Assembly (NCBI RefSeq): GCF_005765165.1
Contig: NZ_VCIW01000009.1
Coordinates: 62,001-126,000, forward strand
Direction: 5' to 3'
Origin: Paenibacillus antri
GTDB lineage: Bacteria > Bacillota > Bacilli > Paenibacillales > YIM-B00363
DNA length: 64,000 nt
A program made the translations under genes and the position numbers. The notes under the pieces are model-generated. The model was not told the origin of the DNA and ran no database searches. It saw only the letters and a program-made list of their open reading frames with translations. This document shows positions 34,736-43,123 of this stretch, in pieces. Within the stretch, counting starts at the first letter, position 1. The number at the start of each line of letters is the position of its first letter.

Positions 34736-36697
34736 TTATGCCTTCAATTTCTGATACCGTTCCATATACTTCAGCACCGTCAGCACGAACGTCGCATGCG
34801 ACCAGGTGAGCGGCGCGACCGAAATCGGGCTGCCGTCGAACGGATCGACCTGCTCGGACAGCACGCCGCTCTCCATCGCATGGTCGACGACCCATTCGAT
34901 CGTGCGCCGCGGCGACTCGAGGTCGGCGAGCGACTGGGCCGTCTCGATCTCGAACTCGGCCATCCAGAGCGTACAGATGATCCACGGATTGCCCGGCACG
35001 ACGTCGAGGTCGGAGGACATCTGGAAGTAATAATCCTGATAGTATCTCGCGATGCCGCCGACTTCCGTCTTGATCGACAGGCCGTCCTTGATTTGCCGCA
35101 TCGTGCGGACGACGCGTTCGTCCGACGCCGGCAGCACGCCGAACTCGAAGATGCCGTAGATGCTGCTCTCGAGCGTCATATCGCGTACCCACTTGCCGTC
35201 CTGCTGCTGCAGCCCGCGGGCGAAGCGGCCGGCTTCCTCGTCCCAGAGATGGGTCAGAATGCCGTTCTTGATGCGTTCCGCGGCCTGCTCGTACCGGCTG
35301 CAGCGCGCGTCGTCGCCGAACAGTCGGGCGAAGTTCGCCGCCGCGACCATGCCGCCGTAAACGGCGGACGCCGTGAACGTATAGATGCCGTAGCGCTCCT
35401 CCCACAGATCGTAGCTGGGCTTCGGCAGCTGCAGCTCGGGATCGACGTACGAATATAGGAAACGGGCGGCCTTGCGGATCAAGCTCGGGTACAGCGACTG
35501 CGGCAGCTCGATGACGCCGTGCTTCGCGTAGTCGGCCCACAGCGCGAACAAGACCAAGGCCGTCTCGTCTTCTTGGATCGGGAGCTGCTGTTGTCCGTTA
35601 TGTACGTACGGATGCCAGGAAGAGCCGACGGTGCCGTCCGGGTTGTACTTATGATGCAGATACCCTTCGTCCGTAATCGCCTTGGCGCAGAAGTGGAAGA
35701 ACGGGACGACCATGCCTTGGTAGCCGGCCATCGACATCGCGTATGCGACAAGCGCGCCGTCGCGAGGCCACATGTAGCTGTAATGGTCCCGGTTGTAATT
35801 GAGAATGTCGGTGTCGTTCGCCGCGATGATGGCGCCGCGCTCGTCGATCTGCGTGCGCACGGTAAGCAAGCTTTGTTTATACATGTCGACGACGTCGTCG
35901 CGCAAATCCCCGAAGTCGCGCTCCTGCTTGTTGACCCAGCGCTGCCAGTATATTTTCGTCCGATCGAGCAAGTTGCCGGGGCCGCTCTCCCGAACGTAGG
36001 CATTGAGCTTCTTCACCTCGTCGAGCGTATGGCCCGCGGTCATCCAGTAATACATCGTGTGCGTGGAAGACGGCTGAAGGAACAGGCGGAACGAGATCGT
36101 GCTGTCCACGGAGCCTTGCGCGATCGGGTTGCCCATCAGATGGCCGTCTTCCGCGTCTTTCCAGGTGCCCTCGGCTTGATGAAATCGCTTGACGCCTGTA
36201 GTATATTGATAGATGCCTTCCTGACCGGTCGAACCGTTGAACATGAAGTAGTGGTCGCGCTTGTAGTGAAAAACGGTGTTGTTCGCGGGGTAGTAGGCGG
36301 CGGTATCGCCGACTTCGGTTTCGTTAATGACGAGATCCTGGTGGAAGAAGAGGCGGACTTCCCGTTCGTGCTCGGTGTCGTTCTTGACGGCGAAACGACG
36401 AATGAAGATGTCCTCGCGTTGGTGGACGCCGTCGTTGATCGTGAGCGTCAGCCCGAGTCTCGGATGCGTCGCGGTGACGCAGGTGACGAGGGAATCGTCC
36501 TCGTAATCGAGCGTGCGCCGCCATTCGTCGTCCGCGAGCCATGCGAACTCGCCCCCGGCCCAAACGCCGACGCGGCAGTGATAACCGCTCACATGATTCA
36601 ATTGTCCGACATAAGGATAGTACAAATCGCGAATGTAGCCGTTCCGATCCAGGTTGATGAGCATTTTACCGTTTCCCGTTACGAGATGCCTTGGCAC
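34736..36697 (-). CDS. GH15 glucoamylase-like glycoside hydrolase, 653 aa
   Basis: An N-terminal beta-sandwich (about 1-270, starting MPRHLVTGNGKMLINLDRNG) is followed by an (alpha/alpha)6 barrel. The general-acid region is YDLWEERYGIYTFTASAVYG and the C-terminal SEQVDPFDGSPISVAPLTWS supplies the base Glu, as in bacterial GH15 enzymes. No signal peptide, so it is cytoplasmic and would act on internal alpha-glucans, trehalose or maltodextrins. Start codon GTG with AGGAAG before it. Substrate specificity is not readable. Confidence 0.92.
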   Translation of the reverse strand: MPRHLVTGNGKMLINLDRNGYIRDLYYPYVGQLNHVSGYHCRVGVWAGGEFAWLADDEWRRTLDYEDDSLVTCVTATHPRLGLTLTINDGVHQREDIFIRRFAVKNDTEHEREVRLFFHQDLVINETEVGDTAAYYPANNTVFHYKRDHYFMFNGSTGQEGIYQYTTGVKRFHQAEGTWKDAEDGHLMGNPIAQGSVDSTISFRLFLQPSSTHTMYYWMTAGHTLDEVKKLNAYVRESGPGNLLDRTKIYWQRWVNKQERDFGDLRDDVVDMYKQSLLTVRTQIDERGAIIAANDTDILNYNRDHYSYMWPRDGALVAYAMSMAGYQGMVVPFFHFCAKAITDEGYLHHKYNPDGTVGSSWHPYVHNGQQQLPIQEDETALVLFALWADYAKHGVIELPQSLYPSLIRKAARFLYSYVDPELQLPKPSYDLWEERYGIYTFTASAVYGGMVAAANFARLFGDDARCSRYEQAAERIKNGILTHLWDEEAGRFARGLQQQDGKWVRDMTLESSIYGIFEFGVLPASDERVVRTMRQIKDGLSIKTEVGGIARYYQDYYFQMSSDLDVVPGNPWIICTLWMAEFEIETAQSLADLESPRRTIEWVVDHAMESGVLSEQVDPFDGSPISVAPLTWSHATFVLTVLKYMERYQKLKA

Positions 36698-36810
36698 GCT
36701 ACCACTTCCTATCGTCTTCGATTCTCTATATGAAGCTTATATTTTCATACAGTATAACCGGAAACGGTCGATTACGCATCAGATTCGTCATCGGTTTCCG
36801 TCGCCTCGAT

Positions 36811-37035
36811 TCATTGCGATCCGATTCGGCGCGGCTCGGCCGATATGCGCGGCAGCAGCTTGATCAGCTCGTCGACCTTGTTGCTCGCGTCCAGGACGCG
36901 CTGGAATTGCTCCCAGTCGATCGAGAGATGACGGATGGATGCGCCGCGGTGATAGGCGACGACAAGGGAACGTTCCTCCGGATCGTAAGACACGTAGGCG
37001 ATCTGCTTATGTTCCAGCGGGACGACATGCGCCAT
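36811..37035 (-). CDS. Small hypothetical protein, 74 aa (KTSC-like)
   Basis: A soluble 74-residue protein (MAHVVPLEHKQIAYVSYDPE...). The pattern YDPEERSLVVAYHRGASIRH followed by a helix that starts SIDWEQFQRVL recalls the KTSC fold, but I am not certain. AAAGGGG lies before the ATG. It is divergent from the next gene and separated from the GH15 gene by about 110 bp that shows nothing. Confidence 0.65.
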   Translation of the reverse strand: MAHVVPLEHKQIAYVSYDPEERSLVVAYHRGASIRHLSIDWEQFQRVLDASNKVDELIKLLPRISAEPRRIGSQ

Positions 37036-37244
37036 TAGTACCGAACCCCTTTCTCGCGGGAAGATGATGGTAGCTTTTTATGATATGCGTTAATAGTATG
37101 GAATAGAACGTTCCGCAGGTCCGTAAGGCTGGTCCGATGCGGGTTTTCTGTTAAAAAGTGCTTGTCTTCGGGAAAAAGGAATTGTACGAGTCGAACTCGA
37201 ATAAGAAGAAGATATCCGAAACGAACGTACCGGGAGGGATCAAG

Positions 37245-37673
37245 ATGAGCTTTTGCTGCGGCGCGAGCATGATCGGCACGAAGGGCAGCATCCGCCACCT
37301 TCGGACGCAGATTCATAACGTTCCGATACTGTTTTGTCCGGTATGTCACCGGATCGAGGTACATTATCTCGTCGAGGACGAATACGAAATCCTGGCCGAG
37401 TACGCTGGGGGAGACGGCGCATCCGAAGTGGACTTCGAAGATTATTCGGACGCTCCGCTGCACGACGCGTTGTTCGAAAACTGCGTCAATCAGGAGCACG
37501 AGGATCCGCTCGCGCTCGTCACGAACCAAATCGATATGGCGCTCGACCTGCTTCGCATCGCCAAGGGCCTCGACGACGTCGAATGGGAATATCAGTTGAA
37601 GAACCGGCTGCGCGTCATGAGCGGCCGAAGAGATAAATTGCGCAGGAAAAAGACGACGGGCGGCTATCGATAA
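37245..37673 (+). CDS. Hypothetical protein with a zinc-ribbon-like Cys cluster, 142 aa
   Basis: It starts MSFCCGASMIGTKGSIRHLR and has a second pair in LFCPVCHRIEVHYLVEDEYE. CC plus CPVC/H could bind zinc. The middle is acidic and the C-terminus helical and basic (RDKLRRKKTTGGYR). GGGAGGG precedes ATG 37245, and the upstream 29 codons in frame lack a ribosome binding site. No known function recognised. It lies just upstream of sigI on the same strand. Confidence 0.7.
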   Translation: MSFCCGASMIGTKGSIRHLRTQIHNVPILFCPVCHRIEVHYLVEDEYEILAEYAGGDGASEVDFEDYSDAPLHDALFENCVNQEHEDPLALVTNQIDMALDLLRIAKGLDDVEWEYQLKNRLRVMSGRRDKLRRKKTTGGYR

Positions 37674-37805
37674 TGCGAACCCAGCGAAACAAAGCGGGGG
37701 GGAGAAGCGTCTCATGAATGGGGCGCTTCTTTTCTTTTTCCAATCGGGAGTACCCCCACAAAGCTCGAAGCCGCATCGAATAGATTAGGAACCGAGGTGA
37801 ACCGG

Positions 37806-38642
37806 GTGATCTTGCTGCTCATCCAGAAGTGGTTGAAGCGCACCGACAAGACGACGACGTCGTCCGCCGGCGCGCCGATCGAAGACGAGGTGGCCGCGAT
37901 CCGCGCGGGAGACGAAGCGCTTCGGGGCGACGTCATCGCTCGGTATCAGCCGTACGTGGCCAAGACCGCGTCACGCTTCTGCAAACGCTACATACACCCC
38001 GAATCCGACGACGAATACAGCATCGCGCTCTCGGCGTTCAACGAAGCGATCGACGCGTTCGACCCGCAGGCGGGCCGCGCGTTCCTCAGCTTCGCGGAGA
38101 CGGTCATCCGCCGGCGGTTGACCGACTACGTGCGCAAGGAGCAGCGTCATGCGTCTCACATTCCCCAGAGCGCTTTCCTCATGGAAGACGACGAGGGGGA
38201 GACGTACGATCCGATCGAGGTCGACGCCTCCGTGGATCGATATAAGCTGGATCGGGAAAACGAGGAGCGCAAGCTCGAGATCGAGACGCTGAACCGTGAG
38301 CTCGCCGACTACGGCATCACGTTCGGCGATCTTGTCGACGGCAGCCCCAAGCATGAAGACACCCGGCGTTCGCTGATCGGCATCGGGGCGCTCATCAGCC
38401 GGGATTCGGCCTTGTTCGGGCCTTTGACGAACAAGAAGGCGCTGCCTCTGAAGGAATTGTCGGAACGCGTCGACGTCTCTCGGAAGACGTTGGAACGGGG
38501 ACGGAAATATATTATTGCCGTCGCTTTGATTCATCTAGGAAATTATCCGCATTTGCAGTCCTTCGTGGCGCCGGCCGCATCGGTTTCGAGCGGAGCCGGT
38601 GCCGCGGCGCAACGCGGCGAGAACAAGGGGTGGGAAGCTTGA
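37806..38642 (+). CDS. sigI: RNA polymerase sigma-I factor, 278 aa
   Basis: A sigma-70-family member of the SigI group. The N-terminal region 2 has AAIRAGDEALRGDVIARYQP, SDDEYSIALSAFNEAIDAFD and FLSFAETVIRRRLTDYVRKE. The SigI-specific C-terminal domain ends LKELSERVDVSRKTLERGRK. GTG 37806 is chosen for GAGGTGA five bases before it; GTG 37797 in the same frame is possible. The stop overlaps the rsgI start. In B. subtilis SigI responds to heat and envelope stress. In clostridia several copies sense polysaccharides. Confidence 0.93.
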   Translation: MILLLIQKWLKRTDKTTTSSAGAPIEDEVAAIRAGDEALRGDVIARYQPYVAKTASRFCKRYIHPESDDEYSIALSAFNEAIDAFDPQAGRAFLSFAETVIRRRLTDYVRKEQRHASHIPQSAFLMEDDEGETYDPIEVDASVDRYKLDRENEERKLEIETLNRELADYGITFGDLVDGSPKHEDTRRSLIGIGALISRDSALFGPLTNKKALPLKELSERVDVSRKTLERGRKYIIAVALIHLGNYPHLQSFVAPAASVSSGAGAAAQRGENKGWEA

Positions 38643-40144
38643 AGAAGGGCGTCGTCATGGAAGTCGGGGAGCGTCATGCGGTCGTATTGACGGATTCCGG
38701 CGCATTCGTTCGCTTGGCGAAGCGCGGACGAACGTTCGCCGTCGGGGAAGAGATACCGCTTCCCGCCGCCCGAAGAGGGCTTCCGCGCAGGGCGTGGTAC
38801 GCCTTGTCGTCGACGGCCGCCGCCGCGCTGATCTTCGCCATGTTCCTCTTCTCGGCGCTGCCGGGAGGCGGACCGCCGGTCGCGACGGTGCCGGACGATT
38901 TGAACAAGATCGCTGTGACGGAGACGCCGTCGGTCGATCCCGGGTCTACGGATGCGACGCCGCCGGCGAACGACCCGGCGCCTGCGCCGATGCCGGTCGC
39001 GTACGTCTCGATCGACATCAATCCGAGCGTCGAGCTCGGCCTCGACGCGGCGGGGACGGTCGTGAAGGCGAGCGGACGGAACGAGGACGCGACGGAACTG
39101 CTGGACGGGCTCGAGCTCGTCGGGCTGACGCTCGAGGCGGCCGTCGCTCAGGTGATGGAAGCGGCGGAGACGAAGCTGCTGAGCGCGAGAACGGAAGCGG
39201 ACATCGTCATTACGAGCGTCGTCGTCGACGAGACGGCGCCGGTGAAGGAAGAGGAGCTGCAGGCTCGCGCGAAGGGCGAAGTGGACCGCGTCATCCAGGA
39301 GCACCATGCGGAAACCGCGGAAGCGTACCGCGTTACGGTATGGTCCGCGCCGAAGGAAGTGCTCGAGGAGGCGAAGGAGTCCGGTTTGTCGGCGGGTAAG
39401 ATGGCGTTCCTTCTGAAGGCGCAGGCGAACGGCGTTCAGGTGACCGCCGAAGAGCTTCAGAAGTCGTCGATCCACGACGTGGCGAAGCAATACGCGGATA
39501 AGAAGCTGCTGGACGCGGATCCGACGTGGACGAAGGAGACGATGAAGGAGCTGCTGAAGCAAATCAAGTCGGAGATCAAAGCGTCCGAGGACGACGATGA
39601 CGACGAGAAGGACGACGACCGAGGCGACGGCGGGAAACCGGGTAACGGCAACGGGAAAGAAAACGGCAACGGCAACGGCAACAGTAACGGCAACGGCAGA
39701 GGAAGCGCCGCCGGAAAAAACGGGAGCAGCGGGAATGCCGGGAATGCCGGGAACAAAGGTAATGCCGGAAATGCCGGAAATGCCGGAAATGTCGGTACTC
39801 AAGGCAACGGGAAAGCCGACGACGACGATCGCAATCTGAAGATCGACCTTGAATTCAATTTCGATTGGGGAAAATGGAGAGATTGGGGCGGCGGCAACGA
39901 GGAAGACGACGATCGGGACGAACGCGAAGACGACCGGAAGAAGGACGACCGGCGCGGCCGCGACGACGACGATCGGAACGAAAGAGAGAAGAGCGAGGAC
40001 GGACCGCGTCGCGACGACGGGTCCGTCTCGGCGCGTCCGAACGAAAAGGACAAGGATAAGAAACAGGAGACAGACAAAGGGAAAGACAAGGAAAACGACA
40101 AAGACGAATCCAAAGAAAAGAACGAAAAAGAGAAGGAAAAATAA
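38639..40144 (+). CDS. rsgI: Anti-sigma-I factor RsgI with long low-complexity tail, 501 aa
   Basis: An N-terminal RsgI domain (KKGVVMEVGERHAVVLTDSG), which would bind SigI, and a TM segment near 55-75 are followed by an extracytoplasmic domain with SIDINPSVELGLD. There the Asn128-Pro129 bond is the site where RsgI proteins are reported to self-cleave. From about residue 315 the chain becomes acidic and Gly/Asn-rich (GNGKENGNGNGNSNGNG, then NAG repeats). The C-terminus is highly charged D/E/K/R to the end. TTG 38639 overlaps the sigI stop (TTGA). No sugar-binding module is seen. Confidence 0.9.
   Translation: MKKGVVMEVGERHAVVLTDSGAFVRLAKRGRTFAVGEEIPLPAARRGLPRRAWYALSSTAAAALIFAMFLFSALPGGGPPVATVPDDLNKIAVTETPSVDPGSTDATPPANDPAPAPMPVAYVSIDINPSVELGLDAAGTVVKASGRNEDATELLDGLELVGLTLEAAVAQVMEAAETKLLSARTEADIVITSVVVDETAPVKEEELQARAKGEVDRVIQEHHAETAEAYRVTVWSAPKEVLEEAKESGLSAGKMAFLLKAQANGVQVTAEELQKSSIHDVAKQYADKKLLDADPTWTKETMKELLKQIKSEIKASEDDDDDEKDDDRGDGGKPGNGNGKENGNGNGNSNGNGRGSAAGKNGSSGNAGNAGNKGNAGNAGNAGNVGTQGNGKADDDDRNLKIDLEFNFDWGKWRDWGGGNEEDDDRDEREDDRKKDDRRGRDDDDRNEREKSEDGPRRDDGSVSARPNEKDKDKKQETDKGKDKENDKDESKEKNEKEKEK
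39640..39805 (+). repeat. In-frame low-complexity repeats inside rsgI
   Basis: Triplet-periodic repeats of GGCAAC-type and GGGAATGCC-type units encode the Gly-Asn and Gly-Asn-Ala runs. Such DNA tends to vary in copy number between strains by slippage without shifting the frame. Confidence 0.7.
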
Positions 40145-40145
40145 G

Positions 40146-40169
40146 GGCTCCGGCATCGCCGGGGCCTTT
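40146..40169 (+). terminator. Terminator after rsgI
   Basis: GGCTCCGGC-ATC-GCCGGGGCC followed by TTTG, a short but GC-rich hairpin directly after the stop codon. Confidence 0.7.
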
Positions 40170-40231
40170 GCCCTGTGTTAAAATAGTATCGATTCGCACG
40201 GTCAACCTTACAGCGGAAGGATTTGAGAGGC

Positions 40232-41248
40232 TTGCGATATAACGTGTTCGGCAGAACCGGCCATACCGTCTCCGCACTCGGCTTCGGCGCGATGAATTTG
40301 CCCGGCGTGCCGTTCGAGCAGGCGCGCGACGCATTGAATTACGCTCTGGATCGGGGCATTACGTACATCGATACGGCGGCGGGATATCGGAACAGCGAAG
40401 AGATCATCGGCGACAGCATCAGCCATCGCCGGAGCGAATATTTCCTTGCGACGAAGACCGCCCAACGCGAATACGAGAAGGCGAAAGAAGAGATCGATCG
40501 CAGCCTGAAGCGGATGAAGACCGACTACGTCGATCTGCTCCAGATTCACTATGTGAATACGGTGCAGGAGTTCCAGAAGGCTATGGGGGAGAACGGTTCC
40601 TACCGCGCCGCGCTCGAAGCGCAGCGGGAGGGCAAGGTGCGCTTCATCGGCATCTCCGGCCATCGCCCGGACTTGCTCGCGAAGTGGATCGCGCCGGGCC
40701 AATTCGACCAGGTGTTGTTCCACCTGAGCCTCGTGCAGCCGTTCGCGCTCGACGAGCTCATTCCGGTCATGAACCGGCTCGGCATGGCGAAGACGGCGAT
40801 GAAGCCGTTATCCGGCGGCTTCGTGCAGCCGGTCGAGAAGGCGTTCCGTTACACCTACAGCCAGGACGTCCACACGATGATATCCGGCATGGTGAGCGTC
40901 GACGAGGTGAAGGAAAACCTCGCCGCTCTCGAGCGCGAGGTCGAGGCGGAGGAGAAGCGGGAGCTGGAGTCGATGGCGGCGAACTTATCCGCCCATAACT
41001 GCCGCCGCTGCAACTACTGCTCCTGTCCGCTCGAAATTCCGATCCCCGATATGATGATCTCCAGCGTCGTTCGTCGCGAGCTCGGCCTGCTGCCGAAAGG
41101 CCAGGCGTTCTACGAGAAACATAAGAGCAAGATCGTCTCCTGCGCCGACTACGAGCCGTGCCGGGAGAAGCCGCTGTGCGAGGAGAAGTGTCCGTACCAT
41201 CTGCCGATGCAGCGGACGATCCAGGAAACCGCGGCCACGTTAGCTTAG
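40232..41248 (+). CDS. Aldo/keto reductase with C-terminal Fe-S-type cysteine cluster, 338 aa
   Basis: An N-terminal AKR barrel with MRYNVFGRTGHTVSALGFGA, the catalytic Asp and Tyr in YIDTAAGYRNSEE and Lys in FLATKTAQ. A shortened C-terminal half holds CRRCNYCSCPLEIPIPDMM and later CADYEPCREKPLCEEKCPYH, resembling the ferredoxin-like tail seen in many anaerobe-type AKRs. Start: TTG 40232 gives the normal AKR N-terminus; TTG 40223 in frame is too close to GGAAGG. Substrate unknown. Confidence 0.88.
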   Translation: MRYNVFGRTGHTVSALGFGAMNLPGVPFEQARDALNYALDRGITYIDTAAGYRNSEEIIGDSISHRRSEYFLATKTAQREYEKAKEEIDRSLKRMKTDYVDLLQIHYVNTVQEFQKAMGENGSYRAALEAQREGKVRFIGISGHRPDLLAKWIAPGQFDQVLFHLSLVQPFALDELIPVMNRLGMAKTAMKPLSGGFVQPVEKAFRYTYSQDVHTMISGMVSVDEVKENLAALEREVEAEEKRELESMAANLSAHNCRRCNYCSCPLEIPIPDMMISSVVRRELGLLPKGQAFYEKHKSKIVSCADYEPCREKPLCEEKCPYHLPMQRTIQETAATLA

Positions 41249-41284
41249 GAGAACAGCGGATTCGCTCTTCGCCCGCCCTCGCGT

Positions 41285-41313
41285 TTGGATGCGACGGGCG
41301 GGTTTGCTATAAT
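41285..41313 (+). promoter_or_regulatory. Promoter of the YuiH-like gene
   Basis: TTGGAT (41285-41290), 17-bp spacer, TATAAT (41308-41313). The spacer overlaps the right arm of a GCCCGCC/GGGCGGG hairpin that may end the AKR transcript. Confidence 0.7.
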
Positions 41314-41344
41314 GGGAGCACGATGGATACGGAGGTCGAAGGGT

Positions 41345-41941
41345 ATGTTTTTCAAGAAGACGGATGTCCCCGCGAACGACCGCGTTCCCCCGGGGCAGAC
41401 GCTGACGACCGGTTTCCCGGTGCTGCATCACGGGGACGTGGCGCGATATAAGGATGTTAGAACGGAATGGAACCTCCGCGTCTTCGGCTTGGTCGAAGAG
41501 GAGCTGCGGCTGTCGTACGACGAATTCATGGCGCTGCCGCGCCGCGAGTTCGGCAACGACATCCACTGCGTCACGACTTGGTCGAAGCTCGACAACGTCT
41601 GGGAAGGCGTGGCCGTCGGGGAAGTGATCGGCCGCGTGAGGATCAAGCCGGAAGCGAAGTACGTGATGCTGCACGCGGAGCATGGCTGGACGACGAACTT
41701 GCCGATCGCGGATTTTCTTCGAGAGACCACGTTCTTCGGCCTGAAGCACAACGGCGCGGAGTTGACCCCGGAGCATGGGTATCCGGTCCGCATGGTCGTG
41801 CCGCATTTGTATTTCTGGAAGAGCGCCAAGTGGCTGCGCGGCATCGAGTTCATGGCGAAGGATAAGCCGGGCTTCTGGGAGCGCAACGGGTATCATATGT
41901 ATGGCGACCCGTGGCGGGAAGAACGCTACGATTTCGATTGA
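41345..41941 (+). CDS. Molybdopterin-dependent oxidoreductase (YuiH/MsrP-like), 198 aa
   Basis: A single sulfite-oxidase-type molybdopterin domain. The Mo-ligand cysteine is in NDIHCVTTWSKLDNVWEGVA; GWTTNLPIADF and WKSAKWLRGIEFM are conserved in the family. No signal peptide is visible, so it would be cytoplasmic like YuiH of B. subtilis, whose length it matches. ATG 41345 follows GGAGGTCGAAGGGT. Relatives reduce methionine sulfoxide or oxidise sulfite. The reaction here is undetermined. Confidence 0.9.
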   Translation: MFFKKTDVPANDRVPPGQTLTTGFPVLHHGDVARYKDVRTEWNLRVFGLVEEELRLSYDEFMALPRREFGNDIHCVTTWSKLDNVWEGVAVGEVIGRVRIKPEAKYVMLHAEHGWTTNLPIADFLRETTFFGLKHNGAELTPEHGYPVRMVVPHLYFWKSAKWLRGIEFMAKDKPGFWERNGYHMYGDPWREERYDFD

Positions 41942-41943
41942 GG

Positions 41944-41967
41944 GAAGGGGGAAACCCCTTCTTTTTT
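41944..41967 (+). terminator. Terminator of the YuiH-like gene
   Basis: GAAGGGG-GAAA-CCCCTTC followed by TTTTTT. Confidence 0.88.
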
Positions 41968-41981
41968 ATTTTGTACAGCAA

Positions 41982-42010
41982 TTGACATGAACCCTCGATA
42001 ACAATATTCT
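41982..42010 (+). promoter_or_regulatory. Promoter of the nucleotidyltransferase gene
   Basis: TTGACA (41982-41987) and TATTCT (42005-42010) with a 17-bp spacer. Confidence 0.78.
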
Positions 42011-42055
42011 GAAGTAATACCCATTTTATGGGTCATAATCTAAGGAGTGTTCGGC

Positions 42056-42850
42056 ATGAAGTTACCTGTCCATGAACAATTCATTGAGCAGGCAATTCGG
42101 TACGTCAGCCAAGATCGACGATTCGCAGGTTTGCTGGCGGGCGGTTCCATGATGCGCGGAACGATGGACGAATTTAGCGATCTAGATCTAATCATCGTTT
42201 ATCATCCTGAGTTTCGCAGCGAAGTCATGAGCCAACGCCTTCAAATCGCGGAAGGGATGGGCAACCTGCTTTCGGCGTTTACAGGCGAGCATGTCGGCGA
42301 ACCCCGGCTGATCATTTGTTTGTATGGTCCAGTCCCGCTTCATGTCGATCTTAAATTCGTACAACCGGAGGAGCTCAGGTCCCGAATTGAAAATCCATTG
42401 ATCCTTTGGGGACGAGGTTCCGATATTTCAACGATAATAAGCGAATCGACGCCATCATTCCCTTACCCCGATCCGCAATGGATGGAGGACCGCTTCTGGG
42501 TGTGGGTGCATTACGGCGCCGTAAAGTTAGGGAGAGGCGAGTGGTTTGAAGTCATCGATCTGATTACCTTTATGCGGAGCGCCGTATTGGGCCCGTTGGC
42601 ACTCATCCGCTGCGGTCATCTCCCGCAAGGGGTCAGAAAGCTAGAAACATGCGCTGTCGAAGGACTAGAGGAACTTAAAGGAACGATCCCGGTCCATAGC
42701 TTCGAAAGCTGCTACCGCGCGCTAAAAAATACGATTCAGCTCTATCTGCGATTCCGCGATGTACGGAAGATCGTTCCGAAAACAGAGGCGGAACGCGTTT
42801 CTGTCGAGTACCTGGACGGCATATTCGCATCCCAAACGTTAGAGGGATAG
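42056..42850 (+). CDS. Nucleotidyltransferase-fold protein, 264 aa
   Basis: The N-terminal polymerase-beta-type motif LLAGGSMMRGTMDEFSDLDL (GS followed by D-x-D) would bind Mg-nucleotide, with a third acidic position in LHVDLKFV. The C-terminal half is helical, as in small-molecule adenylyltransferases (streptomycin/lincosamide type and many orphans). AAGGAG precedes ATG 42056. Codon use is more AT-rich than in its neighbours, suggesting transfer. Whether it modifies an antibiotic cannot be said. Confidence 0.8.
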   Translation: MKLPVHEQFIEQAIRYVSQDRRFAGLLAGGSMMRGTMDEFSDLDLIIVYHPEFRSEVMSQRLQIAEGMGNLLSAFTGEHVGEPRLIICLYGPVPLHVDLKFVQPEELRSRIENPLILWGRGSDISTIISESTPSFPYPDPQWMEDRFWVWVHYGAVKLGRGEWFEVIDLITFMRSAVLGPLALIRCGHLPQGVRKLETCAVEGLEELKGTIPVHSFESCYRALKNTIQLYLRFRDVRKIVPKTEAERVSVEYLDGIFASQTLEG

Positions 42851-42968
42851 ATTCCGATAGGCGATTCGATCCCCCTTCCTCCCTACTTGCATCCGTCTAG
42901 GCAATCGTCCAAGCGAAATCGGGTCGGGCCGTGTAATATGTATGGTCTGAAGAAAGGAGGGGAAGTCA

Positions 42969-43064
42969 ATGAGCGGAGTATGCGGTGGATTCACCTCGAC
43001 TGGAGCGATTTTGGTTCTCTATATTCTTTTGGTCATTATCCTGTCGGCAGGTTACTTCGTCTAA
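42969..43064 (+). CDS. YjcZ-family mini-protein, 31 aa
   Basis: MSGVCGGFTSTGAILVLYIL followed by LVIILSAGYFV: a Gly-rich N-terminus and a single hydrophobic helix, the hallmark of YjcZ-type sporulation mini-proteins. GAAAGGAGG lies before the ATG. A paralogue is at 60469. It is too short for most gene callers. Expected in the forespore or spore membrane; molecular role unknown. Confidence 0.85.
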   Translation: MSGVCGGFTSTGAILVLYILLVIILSAGYFV

Positions 43065-43083
43065 CCACAGCTGAAGAAGCCTA

Positions 43084-43111
43084 CGAACAAGAGCCGCAGG
43101 GCTCTTGTTCG
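43084..43111. terminator. Bidirectional hairpin
   Basis: Perfect 12-bp stem CGAACAAGAGCC/GGCTCTTGTTCG with a 4-nt loop between the mini-protein gene and the convergent methyltransferase gene. Confidence 0.75.
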
Positions 43112-43123
43112 CGTAATCAGGGG

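Noticed and set aside
38543-40156. 537-codon hydrophobic frame opposite rsgI
   Set aside because: Its poly-Val/Phe stretches are the reverse complement of the GA-rich low-complexity tail of rsgI.
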